Assembly (NCBI RefSeq): GCF_004337985.1 | Contig: NC_043742.1 | Coordinates: 558,001-622,000, forward strand | Direction of reading: 5' to 3' | From: Pyricularia pennisetigena | Lineage: Eukaryota; Ascomycota; Sordariomycetes; Magnaporthales; Pyriculariaceae | DNA: 64,000 nucleotides | Part shown: positions 56,534-64,000 of the stretch, one piece after another | Numbering within the stretch: the stretch's first letter is position 1 | Layout: each line of letters starts with the position of its first letter | Notes under the pieces: generated by a model | Seen by the model: the letters and a program-made list of their open reading frames with translations, nothing else | Told to the model about the DNA's origin: nothing | The model's database searches: none | Program-made: the position numbers and the translations under genes

Positions 56534-58065
56534 AGTCTCAGGGCTCATCCCTGAAACCCAGAACTCCACAATTGATCCATTTCGTTCGTTTGGCTCCATT
56601 TCGTGGTTTAATTGCGGTTTTGCAATGTATTTGTGGGTTATCCAAAGATCGTTTTGGTTTAGGTCTGAGGACCATTTGTCGATTTTCGCCGTTTATGGCG
56701 GTATTTTCGGCATTTTGGCGATTAATACTGCTTTATAAAGAAATAAATAAAAGTCGTAAAAATAAGCGTTTTATACGTTAATAATAATGTTTAATACCGC
56801 TATTAACCACAATTAAATTTATATTTTTATTTATTATAACGGCGAATTGGATACCACCTGCCCTTAATCCGTTTATCGCGGTACTCTTTTTTTCGATGTT
56901 TTGTCGATTTTCGATTTTCTTTTATATTATTTTTGTTTTTCGACGAAATCTTATAATTTTTGCATTTGGAGGGTCGTATACATATATATAGCGGTATATT
57001 AGGTTTTGGTATATATGCCGTATTACATTAGCAATTATGTGAGCGGATAGGTAAAGTATACATATTTTCAAATATTATTTAAAATGGAAACGGCTTTATA
57101 TGGTTACCAATTTTGAAGATAATAAAACCAAAATTGCAGGGATTAGATAACGTATATAAAGGAACGTCCATGTCAGGTCCGATCCACAATACTCGTTTTT
57201 ATTATTTTCTTATCCCAAGAAATGCTAAGTTTGTGTTATTTATCTATTTTTTTGCATCATTTGATTAAATTTGTATTGTTGTTGTTTTTCAACCAAATTG
57301 GAAAACCTTTGCACGTGGGGGGTGGTATACGTGTGTCTAATATAACGCTACACTTTGGTACTTATTCTACACCATATAAGCCGTCAACTCAGCGGATAGG
57401 TAAAGTATGTACAAATTTGTATATAATTTACAATCGAAACGGTTTTATATTTTTACCAATTTTAACGATAATAAAACCAAAATCATAGTGATTAGACTAC
57501 GTATAATAGCAAACCTCTCCGTAAAGCCGATTTATAATACCCGCTTTTATTATTTTTCTATATAAAAATATCAAGTTTCTTTGACAAATCTAGTTTCTGC
57601 TTTATTCAATTATAGATTTTGTGAAAAAGAAACTGAATGGTAGTTTTATAAGATACCATGAAAAGAAAGTTACGCTAGACTTTTAGTTTTTTTGACCAAT
57701 AATTGGGCGAATTACTCGATTTTCTACTCGTGTATTATTTAATACAGAAATATTAGTAAAATATTTATTTTAAACGGTAATTGCGTGCGCTTTGGCCGGT
57801 TAAACTGTCAACCATTACTACTTTATACTGTATTAACGGTGTACAAGTATTGACATTTCTTTGAAATGACAATCAAATATAATTAAAATATTAAATTAAT
57901 AAAATCACGTATAACAGCGCTCTCTGCGTTCGAAAAACCACAAAAGTTCAAACTCTGTAATCCAAGTTACCTTATACTTTTACGAGTTTATTTATTTTCT
58001 CATCGAATATTCAATTGTGCAAAGTGGTTATACTATTGTTTTTTACGTATACTATATATATATAT
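56534..58065. mobile_element. TAGTCTCA element, cut by an LTR retroelement
   Basis: Begins with an R-type end (TAGTCTCAGGGCTCATCC) and follows the internal order of complete copies. It stops where TGTTACGATCAAGGTACC starts, so it is truncated at the L side. Confidence 0.6.
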
Positions 58066-58448
58066 GTTACGATCAAGGTACCGGGTAACCTGTTTTTAAG
58101 GTAAAGTACAGTGGGTTAAAGCAACTGAGCGTTTTAAGTGGGTAACTGGGGTGGAGTTATAATCGATTCCTGAGTAGGTAATAAGTTAATTGCTGCTAAA
58201 CCATCCTAAACTAAATTGTATTTATATGGTAATAAACGTACCCTTATATAATCCGTCGTTCTAAGTGTAATATATATAATATATCCCATAGCCAACATAT
58301 TATCTGTTCTGCTATGATTAATATATAATATATTAATCATATCGTTTTTTTGGCGGTTACGTGGGGTTACCTAATCCCTTCCTTATATAATCCTATTTTC
58401 TATCGGTCGGTGTTTTTTCTGGCCGAATGTCGTTAGGAAGGGTGTAAC
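58066..58448. mobile_element. 5' part of an LTR (TGTTACGA...)
   Basis: Begins TGTTACGATCAAGGTACC and runs to ...TTAGGAAGGGTGTAAC, where a TAGTCTCA element is inserted. The expected 3' part of the same LTR (GGGTGTAACCCCGCCTGGCC ... GGTCGTAACA) follows at 60316 and again at 62401. Confidence 0.6.
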
Positions 58449-60315
58449 TAGTCTCAATGCTTAAACTAGACCCCCCTGCTCCGCAATGGGGACCGAACGC
58501 TCCATGTACCTTTTAGCCACATGGCTTTTCGACCAATTACATTGGCCGAAAAGATCGCGCTCGTTCTAGTCTGAGGATATTTTGTCGCATTTCGCCGTTT
58601 ATGGCGGTACTACCAACGATAATTTGTCGCATTTGGCCGTTTATAACGGTATTATTAATAATATACCTAATGTTGCGATATCGCTAATAATTATTTTATT
58701 AATATAAGGATAATTTGTAGTATTTTACCGTTTATAGCGGGTATATTTAATATATTCGTATTATAATAGCAAAAGAAAATGGTGTAACTATAATATATAA
58801 TTGAATATTCGTATAAAAAAACAAATAAAAATTATAAAAATATATGGTAATTTGCGTTGAATTATTGGGAGTTTATTGATCATTTAAATCCCGGCCGCGT
58901 TTTAATAGCTACTGTATATGGAAAGATATTAAAATATTAAATAAACTTTGTAATTTTTCATTATATTTAATTTTTATTTTAAATAATGGTACACAATAGT
59001 AACTTTGATTGAAATTACAGTTTTTAAAGCTTAATAAACCTAAGACTGCAAAATGCAGGCAGTTATCGATTAAAATAAAAGTTTTATTAATATTTTTATG
59101 TAAATCAACAATTTGTTAAAAAATTGAATAATTTACGCAAATATTGGTAGATTGAAAATATTCTTAACTGATACATTCCTTTATAAGTTTGTTAATAAAT
59201 TTTAGATAAGTTTTTTTTCTATAAATTTTATTCAATTAAATAAAGCATAAAATATAAAAATAACACAAATCTAGCATTTTTTATTATAAAAAAATAAAAA
59301 GGGCCGGTATTGTCAATTGGGTTTCACGTTAACGTTTATTTATATATACAATCCATTTTTACAAACTTTAGTTTTATTAATATTAAAATTGGTAAAAATA
59401 TAAAAACATTTCGATTGCAAAATATATATAAAATTGGATACATTATACCTATCCGCATATTTAACGGTTAAAATAATTAGATAAACGTACAAAAGTGTAA
59501 TGTTATATTAAGTATATATATGCCACCCCCCACGTGCAAAGACCACAAGGTTTGGCTGCAAAACAAAAATAATATAAAATTAATTAATTAAAGCAAAAAG
59601 ATTTATAAAATACATATTTAGCGTTTTCTTTTCGTAAACAATTTTTAAAACCCATATTATAGGCAGGATTGGATTTGGACGTTTGTTTATATACGTTATC
59701 GGACTTCTGAAATTTTGGTTTTATTATCGTTAAAATTGGTAAAAATATAAACGAGTTTCGATTGTAAATTATATACAAAAAAGTATATACTTTGCCTGTC
59801 CGCCTATTTAACTGCTTATATAATCTAATATATGCACCAAAGTTTAGTATAACGATATATAAATATATACGACCCTCCACGTGCAAAAACTATAAAATTT
59901 GGTCAAAAAATAAAAATGATATTAAAAAAAATCGAAAATCGAAAAAAAATCGAAAAAACAGTACCGCCATGAACGGATTAAGGGCAAATGGTATCGAATT
60001 CGGCCATTATAATAAATAATAAAATAAATCGAATTACTGCTAATAGCGGTATTAAACGCTATTTTCAACGATAATTTTATTTTTTCAATATTATGCGTGG
60101 TTGTGGAATAATCAAGGAGTTTCGGTTAAAAAAAGGCCAAAAATACCGCCATGAACGGCGAAAATCGACAAATTGTCCTCAAACCTAAACCAAAGCGTTT
60201 TTTGGATAAACCCACAAATACATTGCAAAACCGCAATTGAGCCACGAAATGGAGCGAAGCGAACGGAGTGGATCAATTGTGGAGCTTTGGGCTTTAGGGA
60301 TAAGCCTTGAGACTA
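58449..60315. mobile_element. complete 1.87 kb TAGTCTCA element, forward, in an LTR
   Basis: L-type end at the left (TAGTCTCAATGCTTAAACTA), R-type end at the right (...AAGCCTTGAGACTA). GGGTGTAAC is duplicated at 58440-58448 and 60316-60324. AT-rich interior without genes. The ends contain CGTTTATGGCGGTA-like stretches shared with all other copies. Confidence 0.8.
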
Positions 60316-60552
60316 GGGTGTAACCCCGCCTGGCCTTATTGGTACCGGCCTAATTATTTAGTCGTAATATTAAATTTCTTTTCCTTTAACCAAATCCCTT
60401 TGGTTTTTTTAAATAATTTATACTCCTTTAATATTTATTCTGATTTTTATGTTCCTTTTTTACTATTTTTTTACGCTATATTTAATTGCGTAATTGAATT
60501 GTGAGGAGGTTACGAGATAGAATAAGCTTAATTTTGAACGCGGGGAAAGGTA
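60316..60552. mobile_element. LTR 3' end and AT-rich spacer between two inverted elements
   Basis: GGGTGTAACCCCGCCTGGCC, then TTATTGGTACCGGCC and GTCGTAATA, is a RIP-altered version of the LTR end at 62401-62456. The rest (to 60552) is AT-rich and unidentified. Confidence 0.55.
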
Positions 60553-62400
60553 GTCTCAGGGCTTATCCCTGAAGCCCAAAGCTCCACAATTGATCCACTT
60601 CGTTCGCTTCGCTCCATTTCGTGGCTCAATTGCGGCTTTGCAATGTACTTATGGGCCCATCCAAAGAACGCTTTGGTTCAGGCCTGAGGACAATTTGTCG
60701 ATTTTCGCCGTTTATGGCGGTATTTTTGGCCTTTTTTAAGCGAAACTCCTTCATTATTCCACAACCATGTATAATATTGAAAAAATAAAATATCGTTGAA
60801 AATAGCGTTGAATACCGCTATTAGCAGCGATTCGATTTATTTTTTTATCTGTTATAATGGCCGAATTCGATACCACCTGCCCTTAATCCGTTTATAGCGG
60901 TACTGTTTTTTCGATTTTTTTTTAATATTATTTTTAATTTTTGACCAAATTTTATATCTTTTGTACGTGGAGGGTCGTATATATGTATATATCGTTATGA
61001 GAACTTTTGGTGCATATATCAGATTATATAAGCAGTTAAATAAGCGGATAGGCAAAGTGTATACTTTTTTATATATAATTTACAATCGAAACTCGTTTAT
61101 ATTTTTACCAGCTTTAACGATAATGAAACCAAAGTTTTAAAGACTCGATTACGTATGGAAGCAAACGTCCGAGTCCAGTTTTATTTATAAGGTCGGTTTT
61201 AAAAACTGTTTAATGAAAAAGAATGCTAAATATATATTTTATAAATCTTTTTGCTTTATTTCATTAATTTTATATTATTTTTGTTTCGCAGCCAGATTCT
61301 GTGGTTTTTGCACGTGGGGGGTGGCATATATATATTTAATATAATACCTTATTTTGGTACGTATATCTAATTATATAAGCCGTTAAATATGCGAATAGGT
61401 TAAATATATCCAATTTTATATATATTTTACAATCGAAATGTTTCTACATTTTTACCAATTTTAACATTAATAAAACCAAAATTTGAAAGAGTAGATTATA
61501 TACAGAAAATAGACGTTAACGTAGAACCCGATTTACAATACCGGCCCTTTTTATTTTTTTATATAAAAATATGCTAAATTTGTGTTTTTCTTATATTTTT
61601 TGCTTTATTTAATTAAATAAAATTTATAAAAAAGGAATTTATATAAAATTTAATAACAGATCGGTCAAAGGATGTATTAAGTTAAAATGTTTTTATCTTA
61701 CCAATATTTGCGTAAATTATTAAATTTTTTAACAAATTGTTAATTATAATAAAAATATTAATATTAACTTTTGTTTTTAATTGATAATTGCATGCACTTT
61801 GCAATATCAGGTTTACTAGGCTTTAAATGATGTAATTTGATTTAAAATCAATATTACATACCATTATTTAAAATAAAAATTAAATATAATGAAAAGTTAC
61901 ACATTTTAGTTAATATTTTAATATCTTTCCAAATACAGTGGCTACAAAGACGCGGCTGGCATTCAAATAATCAATAAACTCTAATGAATTTAACGCAAAG
62001 TATTATATATTTTTATAATTCTTATTTATTTTTTATTCGAATATTTAATTGCATGCTATGGGTAAACTATTTTCTTTTGCCATTATAATGCGAATATTTT
62101 GTATATCCCCGCTACAAACGGCAAAATACCACAAATTATCGTCAAATTAGTAAAATAATAATTAGCGATATCGTAACATTAGGTATATTATTAAAAATAC
62201 CGTTATAAACGGCGAAATGCGACAAATTATCGTTGGTGGTACCGCTATAAACGGCGAAATACGACAAAATGTCCTCAAACTAGAACGAGCGCGATCTTTT
62301 CGGCCAATGTAATTGGTCGAAAAGCTATGTAGCTAAAAGGTATATGGAGCGCTCGGTCCCCACTGCGAAACAGGGGGGTCTAGTCTGAGCACTGAGACTA
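60553..62400. mobile_element. complete 1.85 kb TAGTCTCA element, inverted copy
   Basis: R-type end at the left (TAGTCTCAGGGCTTATCC), L-type end at the right (...GTCTGAGCACTGAGACTA). It mirrors the copy at 58449-60315 nearly along its whole length. GGGTGTAAC follows at 62401-62409, but the left flank is GGGGAAAGG, so no duplication remains. Confidence 0.75.
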
Positions 62401-62456
62401 GGGTGTAACCCCGCCTGGCCTTGTTGGTACCGGCCCAACTTGTCTGGTCGTAACAG
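62401..62456. mobile_element. LTR 3' end, unmutated version
   Basis: GGGTGTAACCCCGCCTGGCC ... GTCTGGTCGTAACA. It ends in GTAACA, the mirror of the TGTTAC start at 58066. Confidence 0.55.
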
Positions 62457-62489
62457 TTCCGGTGCCGCACACGATTTTCCGAAAAATTA

Positions 62490-63260
62490 TTTTGTATGCG
62501 TTGTTAAAAAAACCCCTTTATTTCCATACAAACCATCTCTAGGTTCGCACTAATTTGCTAACTTGGTGAAAATTTCAATCCGGTACAGGGTAGCTGATTC
62601 GTAGGTGTAGGGTGGGTGTTAAACCCCATTCGCTAACTTTTTGATTCGCAATTCCTGCAACACAAAATATAACGGAAAATCCCACAAGCCCGACAGCCCC
62701 ACTTCGGCACTATCTATTGTGGCTTATATACAAATAAAGGTGGATCCATTACATGCTAACTAACCCATACAATTAACAGTTACACATTTGGAAAAGGCCT
62801 TATACGGTTTCAAACTGGATTTAAAAAAATGGCAAAACAAGCTAAAAACCCTATTTTGTAAAAAAGCTTTTAAACCGCTAATTTCTCATCCCGCTGTTTT
62901 TTATAACGTCAAATCCAAACATTTTTTCGTTCCTTTTGTAAACGATTACCTGCTAATAAGTCCTAAATTGCAATATACTTAGTGTTTAAAAGCCCGTTTT
63001 AATAAAACATACGCGTTTGAAAACAGAGGCCCTACAATTTATTTTTAAGGCGTTCAAATCATAAAAGTTAGGCCTAAACACCTATTTTATTTCCATCATA
63101 ATTAATATTCAAAGGTAGCATTTGTAGCCTTCGGATTAGCTAATTTTGAAATTATATTTATTCCTTTATAACCGGGTGTGCTAAATCATAGTGGGGGTAG
63201 GACCGTAAATGCGTTGGAAATTAAATTATTACACCGTATTATGGGCGTTTTAGTATATTT
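62490..63260 (+). pseudogene. Ty1/copia-like reverse transcriptase fragment with LTR-like repeat
   Basis: 62490-62760 is the inverted partner of 56278-56520. From 62788 the plus strand reads LEKALYGFKLDLKKWQNKL and later FVNDYLLISPK, matching the copia RT order KALYGLKQxPRxW...YVDDLLI with the catalytic V-D-D altered to V-N-D. The frame ends at 62982 and later parts are scrambled. Confidence 0.65.
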
Positions 63261-63262
63261 AA

Positions 63263-63310
63263 CGTTGGGTACCCCCTGACGGCCACCCCCCTAATGGGCA
63301 CCCTTTTTAC
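63263..63310. repeat. isolated end of the pogo/Fot1-like transposon
   Basis: ACGTTGGGTACCCCCTGACGG followed by CCACCCCCCTAATGGGCACCC repeats the terminal sequence of the element at 35512-37362. Confidence 0.65.
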
Positions 63311-63326
63311 ACCAAAACTCCCCTTT

Positions 63327-64000
63327 TGGATAACGATATTATAAATCGAATAAAATTCGTATTAATACCATTTCAGAAATATATGTAGGGATTTGATAGT
63401 AGAACCCATACCGAAAAAAGGGTTGGGATATTTATAATATATACGAAAGGTTTGGCGGTTAAATCCGGTTTTAGATTTCCCTATACAAATTATATAGTAG
63501 CGAAAAACGGTAATGATTACCGCAATTTTCCATTTAAGAAGCCAAAATTACAAATATTATTCGATTGTTACTTATCCAGCCGATTTCTTATTTTAATCCT
63601 GTTTATTTGCTATCTTTCGCTACGTTATACGTGGTGTTTATATAGCCACTATAAGCTCATAAGGTATATATATATATATATATATATCCGCTAATGAAAC
63701 GTTAAATATATTGTAAAAAACAGGGCAATTACCTAAAAAAGCTATATATATAAATATATATCTAATATAATACTATTTTTAATTTTGGCTTTTAAAACGG
63801 GAAATTGCGGTAATTATTGCGGTTTTTCGTTACCATATAATGTGTATAGGAAAATCTAAAGCCGGATTTAACCGCCAAACCTTTGATATATATTATATAT
63901 ATCCATAAATCTTTTTCGTTATGGGCTCTACTATCAAATCCCTACCTACGTTTTTAAAATGGTATCGATACGATTTTTATTCGATTTATTATAACGTTTT
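63327..64000. repeat. large inverted repeat with arms of about 230 bases
   Basis: The left arm (about 63327-63560, containing GGGATTTGATAGTAGAACCC and AAGGTTTGGCGGTTAAATCC) is mirrored at about 63770-64000. The spacer includes a TA microsatellite at 63664-63688. The right arm may continue past the window. Confidence 0.7.

Overview
The window reads as nuclear DNA of a filamentous ascomycete (Pezizomycotina, probably a sordariomycete; species not determined). Genes have short GT-AG introns of about 75-135 bases. The regulator is a Zn2Cys6 protein, secondary-metabolism families dominate, and long AT-rich blocks of decayed transposons carry the C-to-T and G-to-A signature of repeat-induced point mutation (RIP). 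All calls come from reading the sequence; no database search was run.

Left block (about 0.1-15.5 kb): a compact gene set that looks intact. It holds a CrtC/lipocalin-like Diels-Alderase, a trans-acting enoyl reductase, a P450, an alpha/beta hydrolase, an SDR, a small beta-rich protein, a second P450 and an AflR-like Zn2Cys6 regulator. Diels-Alderase, trans-ER, this type of hydrolase, P450s and a C6 regulator together are the hallmark of cytochalasan (ACE1/pyrichalasin/cytochalasin-type) PKS-NRPS clusters. No PKS-NRPS is present here; it would have to lie left of base 1 or elsewhere. Three gene pairs are divergent and share promoters.

Middle (about 15.6-45.3 kb): RIP-degraded transposon islands (16.3-19.0 and 33.1-38.0 kb) alternate with dead genes. 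The dead genes are a split FAD monooxygenase, an MDR reductase, a 4HBT-type thioesterase, the ACP-TE end of a non-reducing PKS, a P450 tail and an SDR. Two MFS transporters lie among them; one is intact and one has a possible frameshift.

Right block (45.4-49.6 kb) returns to intact cluster-type genes: a secreted BBE-like FAD oxidoreductase and a third P450 that shares intron positions with the first. Next comes a collapsed highly reducing PKS (50.0-53.2 kb), also dead.

Right end (54.4-64 kb): nested, AT-rich transposons surround one small secreted-protein ORF. The main repeat is a roughly 1.85 kb element with TAGTCTCA ends. It makes 9-bp target duplications, as Mutator-like elements do. Two copies sit in opposite orientation at the same LTR site.

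Overall, the window looks like a living cytochalasan-type tailoring set interleaved with the fossil of a second cluster that had both a reducing and a non-reducing PKS, all broken up by transposons.
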